From Bursaphelenchus xylophilus (taxonomy: Eukaryota; Nematoda; Chromadorea; Rhabditida; Aphelenchoididae), in contig CAJFCV020000005.1 in NCBI GenBank assembly GCA_904066235.2, forward strand, positions 5,699,501 to 5,763,500: DNA of 64,000 bases. The letters run 5' to 3'. This document shows positions 44,670-60,193 of the stretch, one piece after another. Under the pieces are notes generated by a model that saw nothing but the letters and a program-made list of their open reading frames with translations, searched no databases and had not been told where the DNA came from. The translations under genes and the position numbers were made by a program. Positions within the stretch are counted from its first letter, which is position 1. Every line of letters begins with the position of its first letter.

Positions 44670-46003
44670 TCACGCCAGGAAGAGGTGAGATCCATAAAAC
44701 CACTCGAGAAACAGAAATTCCACACCGCCTTTTGATTTATGAGCAAAGGAGAAGAACAGAACAGCTACTAGGACGTAGATCTTCACATAGAAACTTGCAT
44801 AAATCCAATATATCCAAAAGATCGAGAGCAATGTCCATATGGAGAAAGCAACGTAATACCCAATGGAGAAAGATTCCACCTAAAATACGATATTTTTATT
44901 CTTCTGAACTTACTGGCCATATTGCCGAGTCTTCTCCTGAGGGTTCAAATTGTCCATCTTCCTCATAAAACTTTCTTAACTTCTCCTCTTTTTCAATCCA
45001 TATATTTTTCAGCCAATTGGAAGGATGATGTTCCTCCTTTCCAATCACTTCTTCTACATTATACCTTCGGATATCAAAATGAACTTCTCCGGGGACCTTT
45101 CCCGTTCTCAGAAGTTCAACTTCCGAATTGACGATGCCTTTTGGATAACCAACAGTGACATCGTAAACATATTTTATGTAGTCCCCTTAATCCAGGAGTA
45201 AAACAACAACTAATATTCTTACTTTTTTTCATTTCTTTGAGTATGAAATTAAATCCGGTTGTCCGAGGATGGAGAATGTAATCATACCGGGGAAGACCGT
45301 TCTCATCCGCGTACTTATGGCTTAGATCGGTCGCTCTAATACCTCTATCAGTCCCTTCAGGAAAGAGTAACAACTAAAAATGAAACCATTAGTTAATTTA
45401 AACCCTGAACTTTGCACATTACTCCCATCCCCCTTAGCTCACCTGATATTTATAACTCGAATCTTTATAGTATTTAATCATGGTCTCGAGAACCCGGTGG
45501 TCCTTTGAGTAATTCCGGTTAAGAAATATGTATGAGCCACATCCCATCGCCCACCCTGAATCAGAACTATTATTCATTTCCATTTTCCACTTACCTGCGC
45601 CAGGTATTTTATTCAACTCGGCTTTCAGGCTGATCTTTTCCGTCGTTAAGAGCCAAGGATCCATTTTATATAAGGCATTCCAGAAGAATAGCCAGTCCAA
45701 GCGTGTTCTGTGGTTCATGATAATAATCGCGGGCTCATCTCGGCGTATAAGATCTCCCGTGACCCGGATTTTGACACCGAACAAGAAGAATACAATGCTC
45801 TAAACCAAAAGAATAAAATGTACAAAAAGACTTACGGCTGGAAATGTTAGCCAATACCCTACGAATCGATCAGCTACAAAGCGCCATAGCCTTGGGGCAA
45901 AGAAGGCAAGTGGCACAAACGGAAAAAGAAAGAAGATCGAGCCCAGAAGCGACGATACAAACAGAAGTAGAAACAATACGAACCCGTTTCCTCGCCCCAG
46001 CAT
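44670..46003 (-). CDS. lysocardiolipin/AGPAT-type acyltransferase, copy B
   Basis: The start was chosen at ATG 46003 (MLGRGNGFVLFLLLFVSS), since the open frame extends upstream only through non-ATG codons. Domain blocks mirror copy A: NHRTRLDWLFFWNALYKMDP, EKISLKAELNKIPGAG, LLLFPEGTDRG, VTVGYPKG. Copy B has more introns than copy A (breaks inside the GAGWAM and YQLLLF segments), so the duplication is not recent or introns have changed since. Ends in a hydrophobic stretch and HLFLA at 44670. Probably first in a two-gene operon with copy A. Confidence 0.9.
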
Positions 46004-46479
46004 TATTAAACTTCCCACAACAGTGTAATATCAAACATGTCGAGAATCTCGAGAAAAAACGAATTATCAGGCAAGTCAAGTGTTTTCCAAAATGGGCCAA
46101 GTCTCTCTCTAACCGGGAGTTCGCAAATTCGAACGACATAAAGATAATGAATTCCCGAATTGGTCGCTTGAATGCACGAAGGCACTTCGTGAAAGCTTTC
46201 CGTCGGCATGTAAGTTTTCCTTGCCATTCAAAAGTAAAATATGATTGAACCATTTCTATTTCCAATCAACTTATCAGTTCCCGCAACTCAACAACTGTTA
46301 TCGGACACAAACTGTCATACTCATGTAGAAATCTTTATTGGAAAAAAACAAAATGAGGAGGAATAGTATTTTATTCACAATTAAAAGTATGGCTCTTCTT
46401 CGAAGTACGTTATGGCCATAGGGCATTGTTTGGCAAAGTGATCATCGGCCTTAAAGTTTTATAAATAGCCGTTTAAACA
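46004..46479. other. spacer between paxillin and acyltransferase B
   Basis: About 475 bp, with both neighbours on the minus strand. Overlapping open frames on both strands lack domain features and are treated as chance. Confidence 0.4.
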
Positions 46480-48084
46480 TTAAACAACAACGCGATCAAA
46501 ACAAGGGGAACAATACAAACGACCATGTAGATGCTTAAATGTTCCCGAACACAGCATCTTATTACAGTAGCAACAACAGAAATGGTCGAGATGATACTTT
46601 CGACCCAAAGCTGTCACACATTTCCCAGCAATGGGCTCTTGACATTGATAGCAGACATTCCCGTACTTCAGGAGATAATGGGTCCGACAAAGAAAGGTGA
46701 CGCCATCTTGGTGGAAAGTGGACTCAAACAAAGATTCAGAACACACCTAAAGCAATGTAAAAAACAAGAGCAAACAACATAACAAAAGTCACAGAAACCT
46801 TTCAAAGGCAAACCATTACGCTTTGAAATCAACATTCATATACATATAATACATGTACATTTAAAATTATATATACTTACATCACAAACAAAGCATTCCG
46901 GATGCCAGTGCGTGTCGAGAGCAGTGATAAACTTGGCCGTGATCGGCTTTTCGCATCCCTTGCACTTCGGGGCGTAAGTCTGATAGAAATCTTCATTGCA
47001 ATAAGCATATCCATCCTTCTCGTGGTATCCCTCAGAGTCCAGGGCCTTCCCACATTGGGCACAAGTAAAATGTTCTTGATGGTAGGTCTTCCCTAAGGCA
47101 CTGATGGCTCTCTGAACACAATAACTTCAAGCCCTTTTAATCTTACTTCTTTTACAGGCAATTGACAGTAACCACACCGAGGAGAGAAGTTCTCATGATA
47201 ATCATCTTCGCAATAGGCCTTCTCATCCTTCTCAAAGAACAGCTTATGGCCAATTTGATCTCCACATTGATAACAAGTAAAATGCTCGGGATGCCACATC
47301 TGCCCGAGAGCAATGATAACCTGGAAATGCCAACAAATGACATGAAATTAAATGGAAATCAACAAAAAAGTTTCATGTCATGTCAAATTTTATGAAATGT
47401 TCCATAAATTCATTCAAATTTAGAACTGATTAACTAGAAATAACAATTACCTCACCAACAATAGCCTGCCCACATTGTCCACAATCGCCTCGAGGGATGG
47501 TCTGGAAGTCGGCTGGTAGAGTTTGGTCTAGAGAACTGTCCAATCTTGTCGAATCTCGTCCAGATTCCCTTAGGGAATCGCGATAAGTGGAGTCACGACC
47601 AGTCGACTGACCTCTAACATCATTATGAGAGGAGTATCTACTATCCAAAGCTGACCTCAACGACCGGTCGAGGTCTCCATTTTCCACTCCTGAAGTTCTC
47701 TTGGCTCGGTAACTGAATTGGGAAGAGGTGGACTCCCATTTGTCATCATAATCTTTACTTTTCCGATTATGTCGACGCAGGACTTCTGTAGTCCTTTGCA
47801 GATCTGTCAGAAGACCTTCTAAAATTATGCATCATTACAAATTCCAAATCCATAAACTCATAATTTTACTTTTGCATACTCTGTTAGTATATATGTTAGA
47901 ATTGTTTTTGGAAACGTTTCCATTTTACGCACCCATTTTACGCGTGTAAAAAACAGCTGCCACCCTCACTCGAAAAATGCAGCCGGTTAATTTATTTATA
48001 CGCGAGGTTTGCAGAAAATCATTTCATCGACTTACCCAAGGCAGGTTTAACTGCATCGACGAATTGACCCTTCTGAACGGGCAT
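46480..48084 (-). CDS. pxl-1: paxillin, four-LIM focal-adhesion adaptor
   Basis: The first exon (ATG at 48084, MPVQKGQFVDAVKPAL, donor GTAAGT) joins in phase to the exon beginning at about 47820 (EGLLTDLQRTTEVLRRHNRK). A leucine-rich LEGLLTDL element there resembles an LD motif. A Ser/Arg-rich linker (SGRDSTRLDSSLDQTLPADF) follows, then four LIM domains: CGQCGQAIVGE..WHPEHFTCYQC, CGYCQLPVKE..YHQEHFTCAQC, CKGCEKPITAK..WHPECFVC and CYQCQEPIAGK..YHLDHFCCCYC. The protein ends at 46480. Paxillin scaffolds integrin adhesions, in nematodes mainly at muscle attachment and pharynx. The N-terminus is short compared with vertebrate paxillin. Confidence 0.93.
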
Positions 48085-49070
48085 GATTTGGATCGGGAGG
48101 TACGTGAAAAGCGATCGAAAAAAGACTTGGGCCCTATTTCAAGCAACTGCCATAAAACCTTTCTTTGAGGGGGCGAGCTTTACGAATGGAGAAAGAAAAA
48201 AAAACGTCGGATCCTCAGTTTAAAACATCTCACGGCCTGATGTTATTATAAAGTGACTAAGAAAGCACTGGGGTTGCGGGTTTACATGCATAACAAACTG
48301 TTTACTTTATCGCAGAATAAAGCGAAAATATCCTACCCAGGTTATCCATCGTCCGGGAGAAGGAAGGCTTCTGATTATTCATTATTTCCAACTTTTTTGA
48401 GGCCAGATATCGATGGAATGTAAAAAAGACAAGCGGGAATAAAGCGCAAAACACCACAAATCGACGAATGGCCTCCCTCCCTTTTATATTCAGAACAGTC
48501 AGCGACCAAGGGAATCTCCGTTTTTTAACCCAAGAGACTCAAAAGCCCTTTTAAAGAAAACTGCCAAATTTTATGCAAAATGAAAGAGATACCGCCGTCA
48601 GAAAAAAAACATGTTTTGGAACGATAAGGAAGCAACTAGGCTATTGATGACTGCTACGTCATCAACAAGTCTAAAACGCGAATAATTGCAGTATGGCCAT
48701 CAACTATTGTGATTAATTCATAAGTAAGCACAAACAATTCAAGTTCAACCATTCAAATCATATGTAATAACCATGGTGTTTACACTCGTATTAGGATCCG
48801 TCGCCTCTTAAATTGCAGGCAGGGTGGCGACATGTTTTTTTTTTGGATTTTCGGCCCGCACCCCTGCCCGTCAAATGTGTCTAGTCCTTTTTTCAGGCCC
48901 AGCCCGTCCGTGCAGGGTAGTTAACCACCCTGCACGTAGGTAACTAGTTTTACTAAAAGGTTGTAGGTTAAATGAAAGAGTTGACTCGGTCAAGTCTCCC
49001 ACATTTTGTAAAAAATATTTTTTTAGTAAAAAAATTGTCAAATGTTTTATGGAACGTAGATTTGTGTGGT
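48085..49070. other. divergent intergenic region between pxl-1 and EDEM2
   Basis: About 1 kb. Includes a GGCCCG/CCCTGC-rich degenerate repeat at 48820-48925 resembling the one at 29490. No exon supported. Confidence 0.4.
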
Positions 49071-52260
<3,190 letters not shown>

Positions 52261-52427
52261 TATTCATGAGTATAATTGATTCTTATTGTTTTCATGTTGT
52301 TAATTAATTAATACGGGTTCTGAATGTGATAAAAAAGATTAGTTTACTTCGGATTATTGAATCTGTCCAATAGTCTTGTCGACAAATACTTGGGCTTGGG
52401 AACGGCCAGGCCATCCACTCTTTGTAG

Positions 52428-54381
52428 ATGAAGATCTCAAATGTACTGTGTTCGAGAACTGCAGTTGTAAATCGATTCACCCAACGAAGCCACAACTGTG
52501 GCCAACTACGAATACAAAATGAAGGTAAGAATAAGATATTCGAACGTAAATAATACCTCCAGGAAACAGAGTGCTGCTGAAGGGATGGGTGTCTTATAAG
52601 AGGTACAATAAATTCTTTGTTCTCAAGGATTCTTATGGAACGGTCCAAATTCTTACGCCAGAGAAGATGTCCGGCTTCATGAAAGACGTTCCCCATGAAT
52701 CTGTGGTTGCTGTGGAGGGCGTTGTAATTAACAGAGGAGAAAATAGTAACAAAAGTATGGCAACTGGAGACATTGAGGTGCTGGCTGAAGACATTCAAGT
52801 TCTCAATCTCGCCCCGGTCAATCTGCCCATTCATTCCAAAGTAGATGCGCAGGAACAAACTAAACTAGCAAACAGATTCCTTGATTTGAGATCAGAAAGA
52901 ATGCAAAAGAATCTTCGGTAGGAAATCCCGCAATTGAATATACTTTGTTAGATTACGATCTCAATTAATACATGAATTTCGGAAGATATTGGTCGAAAAC
53001 TGTGGATTCGTCGATGTTGAGACTCCAATCTTGAGCCAGTGGACACCTGGAGGTGCTCACGAGTTTATTGTGCCCTCCGGCAAGATCAGAGGTCACTTCT
53101 ATTCGCTCCCTCAAAGTCCTCAAATTTTCAAACAACTTCTTATGGTTGGTGGTGTTGACAGATACTTTCAAATCGCTAAATGTTTCCGCGATGAGGGATC
53201 AATGCAAGATCGACAGCCGGAATTCACCCAGTTGGACTTAGAGATGTCATTTGCTGGACAGGAAGACGTTATTGGCCTAGTCGAGGAACTCATCCGATCA
53301 TCATGGCCCGACGTTCTAACAGATTACGTTCCGCAGACCCCTTTTAAAAGAATGACTTATGAACAAGTGATGAGAGAATATGGAACCGACAAGCCTGACC
53401 TCAGAGTACCATGGAAAATATTTGATTGCACTCAGGCTATGAGCTCAAGTCCGCTGAAGACGTTTGAAGATTGGAAATGTCAAGCATTTATAGCCAAAGG
53501 GGCCGTTAATTATGAAGATAAATTCAGAAAAAGAGAATGGAAGAGACTCATCCAGATGAAACATGATAACGCCAAGTGGAGAGCGGTGAATCTGCACAAA
53601 GAGAATCCATTTAAAAACTTTGATGCAGAGTCCTTTATACAAATTAATGGAGTTCGAGAAAATGACATAGTCGTATTCAGGTAAGTTACTTTGGTTTGTA
53701 TGTGGTTATTTCAACGATTAGGCTACAAAATTCAAAAATTTCAGTTGGGGAAAATTAGAAACATGTCAGGAAACATTGGGAACGTTGAGAAACTTTGTTG
53801 GAGAAGTCGGCGGGATGAGATCAAAAGGGTTTGAATGGCTGTGGGTAGTTGATTTCCCATTGTTTTGCATCGAAGATGACCAACTCCAAAGTTCCCATCA
53901 TCCTTTTACGGCGCCAATTTCTGAAGATTTGGACAAATTAAAGGATAAACACGATTTAACGAAAATCCGAGCTCAACATTATGATCTAGTTCTGAATGGA
54001 TCTGAACTGGGAGGAGGTTCTGTTCGAGTCCACAATTGCCTCCTTCAGAGACACATAATCGAAATTCTCCAACTACCGATTGAACCTTTGGTATTTCCCA
54101 ACGTTATGATCTTATATATTACATTTCAGGAAGGATTTCTGCAAGCTCTATCTATGGGGGCCCCTCCTCATGCTGGATTCGCCTTAGGAATTGACCGTTA
54201 TATTGCTTTACTGGCAGCTGAGGGTGATTCGACGGCGTCAATTCGAGATGTGATCGCGTTTCCAAAAACAAAAGAAGGACGCTGTCTGACAACAGGAGCC
54301 CCAAGTATACCTCCCGAATATGTACTAGACAGATATTCAATCAAGGTCTCTGAGGATGCCAAGGAAGAAAAAGGATATTAG
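52428..54381 (+). CDS. dars-2: mitochondrial aspartyl-tRNA synthetase
   Basis: Start MKISNVLCSRTAVVNRFTQR at 52428, immediately after TTTGTAG, an acceptor suited to downstream (SL2-like) trans-splicing since EDEM2 ends only 167 bp upstream. Charges mitochondrial tRNA-Asp (bacterial-type AspRS). Seen: the OB-fold anticodon-binding part (SHNCGQLRIQNEG, LLKGWVSYKRYNKFFVLKD), class II motif 1 (VETPILSQWTPGGAHEF), motif 2 (CFRDEGSMQDRQPEFTQLDLEM), the GAD insertion domain, and motif 3 (PHAGFALGIDRYIALL). The end is EEKGY at 54381. The basic N-terminus fits a mitochondrial leader. A 36-bp gap separates it from the convergent gene ending at 54417. Confidence 0.95.
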
Positions 54382-54416
54382 ACTCACCTCCGACGATTGC
54401 AATTAGGATTTTGTTG

Positions 54417-56485
54417 TTACTTTGTTTGTTCAATTAAATGATCGAAATTGACAATGAGAGCTTCTTCTGACAATCTTGGCTTCTTGTTTTCCACACCGAG
54501 AAAAGAGTTATTTGAATCGTGGGCGGCGTTGATGCCCTCGTCCATATCAAACTCGTCATCCTCCGCCTTTCGTTTTGGTAAACGAGAGATACTGTAATTG
54601 CAAGTTGGTAAACGAGAGATACTGTAATCGTAGTGGACGTTTTTGTCCCCACCCCGGTTTTGTCCCCAAGACGGTTTTGTCCCCAGGACGTTTTTGTCCC
54701 CACTTTTTTCGAGCCTTTTTGTCCCCAGACCGGTTTTGTCCCCAGGACGGTTTTGTCCCCAAGACGTTTTTGTCCCCACTTTTTTTATTTTTTTGTCCCC
54801 ACACCGGTTTTGTCCCCGGGACGTTTTTGTCCCCAAGCTGGATAGTACGATATAGTACGATTAAAAATTATGCATTCAGATGTTAATGCTGTTGGTTTGG
54901 TGCACAGTACTGCTCGAACAACTTGTTCTTAGCGCTTGGTACTGTACAGTACGAGGTGGTACTATATAGCACGAGGTAAAAATTAAGCCATAACACGTCA
55001 ATGCTATGGGTTTGAAGCCCAGTACTTCTCAAAAATGTGTTTTAGCACATGGTACTATATAGCACGAATTTGTTTTTGTACAAAATGAACGTCTGATCAG
55101 TACTGCATACCAAAACAACGTCATTCACGCGTTATGGCTTAATTTTTACCTCGTGCTATATAGTACCACCTTGTACTATACAGTACCAAGTGCTAAGAAC
55201 ATGTTGTTTGAGCAGTACTGTGCACCAAACCAACAGCATTAACATCTGAATGCATGCTTTTTAATCGTACTATCCAGCCTGGGGACAAAAACGTCCTGGG
55301 GACAAAACCGGTGTGGGGAAAAAAAATAAAAAAAGTGGGGACAAAAACGTCTTGGGGACAAAACCGTCCTGGGGACAAAACCGGTCTGGGGACAAAAACG
55401 TCCTGGGGACAAAACCGTCTTGGGGACAAAACCGGGGTGGGGACAAAACCGGGCCCAATCTACTGTAATATCTTTGAAATTCCTTAACTTACAGGGATTC
55501 GAGTTTTTCCATTTCTTCCTCTCGGATAACATCCTCCCTCAACTCATCCAAGAAACTATGGCAATTCTTTTGTCGTCTTTCTACATTTTTTAGTTCCGCT
55601 TTTCTATCATTGCTCTCTTTTTCGAGATTCAAACATTGCTGTTTAAAATATTTTTCAGCACTAAAAAAAAACAATACACACAAAATAAGAGATACTTACC
55701 ACAACGAAACGTCCATCAGAATTCCTCCTTCGTTCGGGCTTACCTTCCAAGGAACCACGACCCCGTTATCCATAGCGCTCACACTAAAATTTAAAGTTTC
55801 GAATAGTTTTAGATACTTACTAATTGGAGATTTTGATTTTCTGATTAATCTGTGCAATCCGGTTCTTTACGTTGGAGACCTTGGCTGCCGCCATCTCCCC
55901 TCCCTTTCCAAACGCCGTTAACTTCGATTCCAACTAAAAAAGCATAGTCATAACGGGCAAACCCGGCATAAGAAATCGCCTGAAGGAAATACTTACTATT
56001 ACCCTTCTGTCTCTAAAATTAATGGCGTCGGAATCCATTTGTTTCTGAATACTCTCAATTTCCTTCTGTAAACGTTGGACGTCCTGTTCCATTTCCAGAG
56101 ACTGAATTAATCGTGGATTAGACGCTTAATATAACGAAAATTACCTCTTCCTCGTCATCCGAATCTCCACCTGTTGTCAAAATCGTCTTGATAAATTGAA
56201 CTCGTTTCCTTCCACATGATCTACAGCGAACAGTGGTCTGAGGCATACAAGGACCACAAAACAACGTCTTGCATCCAGTACAACATATAATCCCAGTATC
56301 TTCTTTAAGAACCCCCATACATAGATGACAAATCCACAACTGTTGACCTCTTCGCAAACTAATATATAAAAAAGATTTAACAGTGACGATATTACTCACC
56401 TTGGACCTGGAGAAAAGAGCGAATCTTCTATTTCGACCCGATGGGGTCTCGGGATGTTTCTCAGAACCCTTGGGAAGTTATTCAT
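54417..56485 (-). CDS. unrecognised RING/FYVE-like zinc-finger plus coiled-coil protein
   Basis: Start at MNNFPRVLRNIPRPHRVEIE (56485). The second exon encodes eight ordered cysteines (WICHLCMGVL, GIICCTGCKTLFCGPC, RCRSCGRK), a treble-clef-type zinc site similar to FYVE or RING fingers. Later exons predict coiled coil (SLEMEQDVQRLQKEIESIQ, KYFKQQCLNLEKE) and an acidic end (KRKAEDDEFDMDEG) closing in DHLIEQTK at 54417. The last intron (about 54580-55490) is filled with a palindromic minisatellite. No family recognised. The upstream gene on the same strand ends 80 bp away, and the gap has no AG on the coding strand, so an ordinary trans-splice acceptor before this ATG is missing. Confidence 0.65.
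54571..54629. repeat. tandem duplication spanning a splice acceptor
   Basis: The word GGTAAACGAGAGATACTGTA occurs twice, starting at about 54578 and 54607. It contains the reverse-strand acceptor TTACAG and the first codons of the last exon of the zinc-finger gene. Two equivalent acceptors are therefore present 29 bp apart. The copy nearer the exon body keeps the frame. Confidence 0.7.
54636..55453. mobile_element. palindromic fold-back with GGGGACAAAA minisatellite arms
   Basis: Left arm (54636-54838): repeated TTTTGTCCCC units. Right arm (55275-55453): the same as GGGGACAAAA. Between them a second palindromic layer pairs 54841-55010 with about 55115-55262, including GGTACTGTACAGTACGAGG and its inverse. 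The TACTATATAG/GTACCA words match those at 3340-3500. No coding capacity beyond artificial repeats. Lies within the last intron of the zinc-finger gene. Confidence 0.8.
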
Positions 56486-56565
56486 GGCCAACCAAACATA
56501 AGTTAAACAATGTTAAACAAGCAGATATTGACACGTTACAAACGAATAAATATATTCACGTAAAT

Positions 56566-57177
56566 TTAAGGATAATTTTTATTTATATCTGAAGTTTTTG
56601 TCTTTAATTTTTCTACTTTTTCTTTCTCAATATTTTCACAGCAAAGGTTCCAAAACCGTATTTTACTTGAATCCACACTTATTGTCTTGGGATCAAAGTA
56701 TCCCTCGACAATTGGGCATTCATAAACCACTTTCAAATCTCGTACATTCAGAAAATTTTGATTTGGCTCCCCTAACTGATAATTCTCCGGCTTAAACAGA
56801 TTTGATTGACCATCACAACCGTCGGCAAGAACAAGATCAACCAATGAAGCTAAAAACCCACTGCTTCCACAGAAGATACTCACAATCTGCGAGTAGACGA
56901 CGTCCTCCGAATTGTTTATCCGTCTCACAATATATCCTAAAATCAAAGCAAGCCGTATACTAAACTTACCAGATACATACCATTCGTTGTTAACATAACA
57001 CCGGTCTGTGCGTCTTAATTTGTGTGTTTCATGATCTCGGAATGGATTACCAATCAGATACCTTAAGCTTTTATCGGATTCGAAAATTTCTTTAGCTGCG
57101 GCATCGATATCAAACTCCTGAATAATTCCTTGGCTAGTAGAAGGCCGTTCTCCTTCAAAATCTGTTTCTTCAGACAT
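56566..57177 (-). CDS. unrecognised conserved-looking protein
   Basis: Start MSEETDFEGERPSTSQGIIQ at 57177, one base after CACTGTAG (likely trans-splice acceptor). It is about 200 residues, ending DINKNYP at 56566. A 33-nt candidate intron (GTAAGT...TTTTAG, near 56970) is in frame and contains no stop, so the segment SGKFSIRLALILG may or may not be translated; intron consensus favours removal. Distinct stretches: SLRYLIGNPFRDHETHKLRR, SGFLASLVDLVLADGCDG, RFWNLCCENIEKEKVEKL. No domain recognised. Probably co-transcribed with the zinc-finger gene downstream. AATAAA overlaps the last codons (ATAAATAAAAATTATCC). Confidence 0.55.
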   Translation of the reverse strand: MSEETDFEGERPSTSQGIIQEFDIDAAAKEIFESDKSLRYLIGNPFRDHETHKLRRTDRCYVNNEWYVSGKFSIRLALILGYIVRRINNSEDVVYSQIVSIFCGSSGFLASLVDLVLADGCDGQSNLFKPENYQLGEPNQNFLNVRDLKVVYECPIVEGYFDPKTISVDSSKIRFWNLCCENIEKEKVEKLKTKTSDINKNYP

Positions 57178-57454
57178 TCTACAGTGGTTTACCTTCGTAT
57201 AAGAGGGTAGGCCTATTACGGGCAAGCTGAATATTTTTTCACGACAGAAAATTTGCAGAAATTGGAATTTTCTATTTTGGGCGCAAGTCGAAACCTGGCC
57301 TGGGCGCGAGCCGCATGCAGGATGCAGAACGTAGGCGCGTTAGCCTTTTCTTTTTGCTTCTGTGGGCGGCCACATTCTGTTGTTTATGATAACAGAGTTT
57401 TGTTTACAATTGCTATTTATTTACATTTGTTTAATTTGAATTAATTTTGTTACA

Positions 57455-60193
57455 ATGGGCCGAGATCGGAGCCGAAGTGGGGAAAGAACTCGACGAAGTC
57501 GCAGTAGAAGGTAGCAGTTTCGTTAATTCTGGTATTTTTCATTCAGCTTGTCTGTTGATGATGGGGCAAGAGAGTTATGGCGAGTGGTGAAGGATGATCC
57601 ATATTCGTTTGATGGCTGGACAAGGCTTTTACAATATGTGGAGCAGAAGGACGAGTTGGATCAAGCTGAAGGTGCCTACGAATCTTTTTTGAAACGGTAT
57701 CCTTTTTGCTATGGTTACTGGAGAAAATATGCAGAGATGCAGAAGAGACACAAGAAATATGAGAAGGCTTTAAATGTAAGTTTTAAATGGCAATACATTC
57801 GTTGATATTGATGTCTAAAATCTTTTCTAGGTTTATGAACGAGGCCTCCAAGAAATATCACTTAGCGTTGATTTGTGGTTGAGCTACATCAGTTATATCA
57901 AGGAAATTGCTCAGGGTCAGCGGCAAGCAGATGCGAAGATCAGAGCGTAGGTTTCCATAAGGTTCCATTTATTTTGGAGTTTAGAATTTACCTGAGGGCA
58001 TTGGAGGCATGTGGAATGGAGTTTCGATCAGACAAACTGTGGACTCAGTACATCGATTGGGAGATTGAAAATGGTGAATATCAGAAAGCCAGTCAAGTCT
58101 ATGATATTGTTCTTTCCACACCCACGCAAGGATACATTGGACATTTTGAAAGATACAGAAGGTTCGTTGAAGAAAGAGAACCCGATGAAATTCTAAGTAT
58201 GGAAGAATACGAGGCTATTACTGACAAGATTTATGACAAAATAAAGAACGACTTGGACGGTGCTCCGTTGTTTATTATTGAGGAATTTGAGGAAGATATT
58301 TCCGATGAAGAGGTAATTGATGAATCGCAGACCAAGAGAACTGTTACGCGAAGGAAGCACATGCCTGTAGCATTAATTGCGTATAGAGATGAGATTATTG
58401 ACAGAAGAACGAAACTTCATTTAGCCAACGAAGTTGAAATTAATTCTCGGCTGAAGTATGAAAATTCTGTAAGTTTATTATATTCTTTTGTTGCTGCATG
58501 TGGAGTCGTTTGTTATTGTAGTAATCGATTTACAGATTCGGCGTCCATATTTTCACGTTAAGCCATTGGAACGAGATCAGTTATCTAACTGGTACAAATA
58601 TTTGGACTTTGAGATCAAAGAAAAGAAGAAAAAGAGAATCCAAGTACTTTTCGAAAGATGTGTCATTTCTTGTGCTCTTTATGAGGAAATGTGGATTAAG
58701 GTATGTTTTTTATTTTTTTCTATATTTTGTCTTATAGTACGCGGTTTATCTGGATTCGATCAAAGATACGGATGGAGCTCGGGAAGTGTTCAAGAGGGCA
58801 TCAGAGGTTCACTGCTCGAGGAAACCTGGCATTCATCTCGCTTACAGTCTGTTTGAAGAGAAACATGGTAATCAAGACATCTCTGTCATACTATTGATTT
58901 CAAATATTCTTATAACGGTTATTGTTTTTTCGGTTTTGAGAAAAAGTTTTGAAAACGGAACCGATGGATTTGTTTGACAAATTAGGGAAGTTTGGGTTTT
59001 TCATAGGATTATTATTTTGGTACTGAGAAGCAGTCAAATAAGTGTAACAAGATAGAGAATCTGCCGTGGTAAGGTGTATCGATAGTAGTCAACTTCGAGA
59101 TGTTCTTGGAGAAGTTAGAGTAAAAAAATGATCAGAGACAATCCTTGACAAGTAAACTTTTGTATGTTGCAATCTTTTTAGGTGATTATGGAGCCGCTGC
59201 AGCAATTTTGTATGATTTCGATCGCCAATATCCTGGATATGCATCTATTTCACTTCGCAAAATTCACGTGAGCCGACGTAAGAACGGAAAAGACAAGTCT
59301 CCGGACTACTCATCTACGATCTCCAAGTTTGAAAAGCTGATGAATGAACCTGGGAATTCACGTAGAGTCTCTTCTTTCTATGCCATGAAGCTGGCCCGGA
59401 TCCATCTGAAGTTGCGCCATGACAAAAAAGCGGCCGAAAAGGTCATCAAGGAGGCCATTTCTCGGGACAAGGTAGTATAAATTATATTGATTTTTAGCAC
59501 TGCTTCTAGGACAACCTTCAACTGTATATGACATTAGTCGACATCGCGTTCAGCTCTAGTCGTTTCCACGAAAGGGATGTCTGCGATGCCTTTGACTTTG
59601 CTATTGACAGTCGCTATCTCTCTGTTGAACAGAAATTTATTTTCTCTCAAAGGAAATTGGACTTTTTGGAGGATCTTGGGAATGATCCTGGGAAACTTCA
59701 GACCCATTACCTGGAACATCTGAAACTCGAGAAAGAACTTGACGAACCAGCACCAACTTTGTTCAGCAATCTGAAGAGAAAAGCCTCTTTTGAGTAAGAA
59801 GAGTTTCTTCATTCTATTCGGAAATATTTCATGATTTGTATTTTTTATTTTAGAGAGGAAGTTGACAGTAAACGATTGAAGGAGGGCACCGACAGTCCTT
59901 CTGACCTCGTAAACACAAATAATTCCTTTGCCCGCACTTCTATCGGTAAGTCATCACCAAGGCTCCACAAAATTCAAAACCCAAGTTCAAATTCGGTCAT
60001 TTTTGATAGCCAGGTTCGAATTCGAACTTTTATGGAGTCCTGGTAGTTATTATTATGAAATAACGCTAATATATGTCATCTAGGCAATGGAGATGGTAAC
60101 GGTGGTTTTTACTCACCGAATGTGGATCTTTCTGGCCATGATTGCCTGGTCAACACTCCGACCTACCCCGAGACGCCCACCCAGCCCTTCTAA
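57455..60193 (+). CDS. PRPF39: PRPF39, U1 snRNP-associated pre-mRNA splicing factor
   Basis: Start [19 protein letters not shown] at 57455 in a short RS-like exon, with donor GTAGCA. HAT-repeat protein of the Prp39/PRPF39 family that helps U1 snRNP recognise 5' splice sites. Seen: [70 protein letters not shown], the second set [38 protein letters not shown], and later [20 protein letters not shown] and [16 protein letters not shown]. The C-terminus is unstructured, ending TPTQPF at 60193. Intron 58869-59180 is the longest in the gene (312 nt). At least nine exons; phases agree where checked. Confidence 0.92.

Noticed and set aside
54433..54886. Repetitive open frames of Gly/Asp/Lys/Thr or Phe/Val/Pro composition
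   Set aside because: They are six-frame shadows of the TTTTGTCCCC/GGGGACAAAA minisatellite, not proteins.
54640..55450. Regularly spaced repeats that might suggest a CRISPR array
   Set aside because: Units are contiguous without unique spacers and invert at the centre; the genome is eukaryotic.
55193..55532. Further Pro/Phe/Ser-rich open frames on both strands
   Set aside because: Same minisatellite in inverted orientation; no non-repeat sequence or start context.
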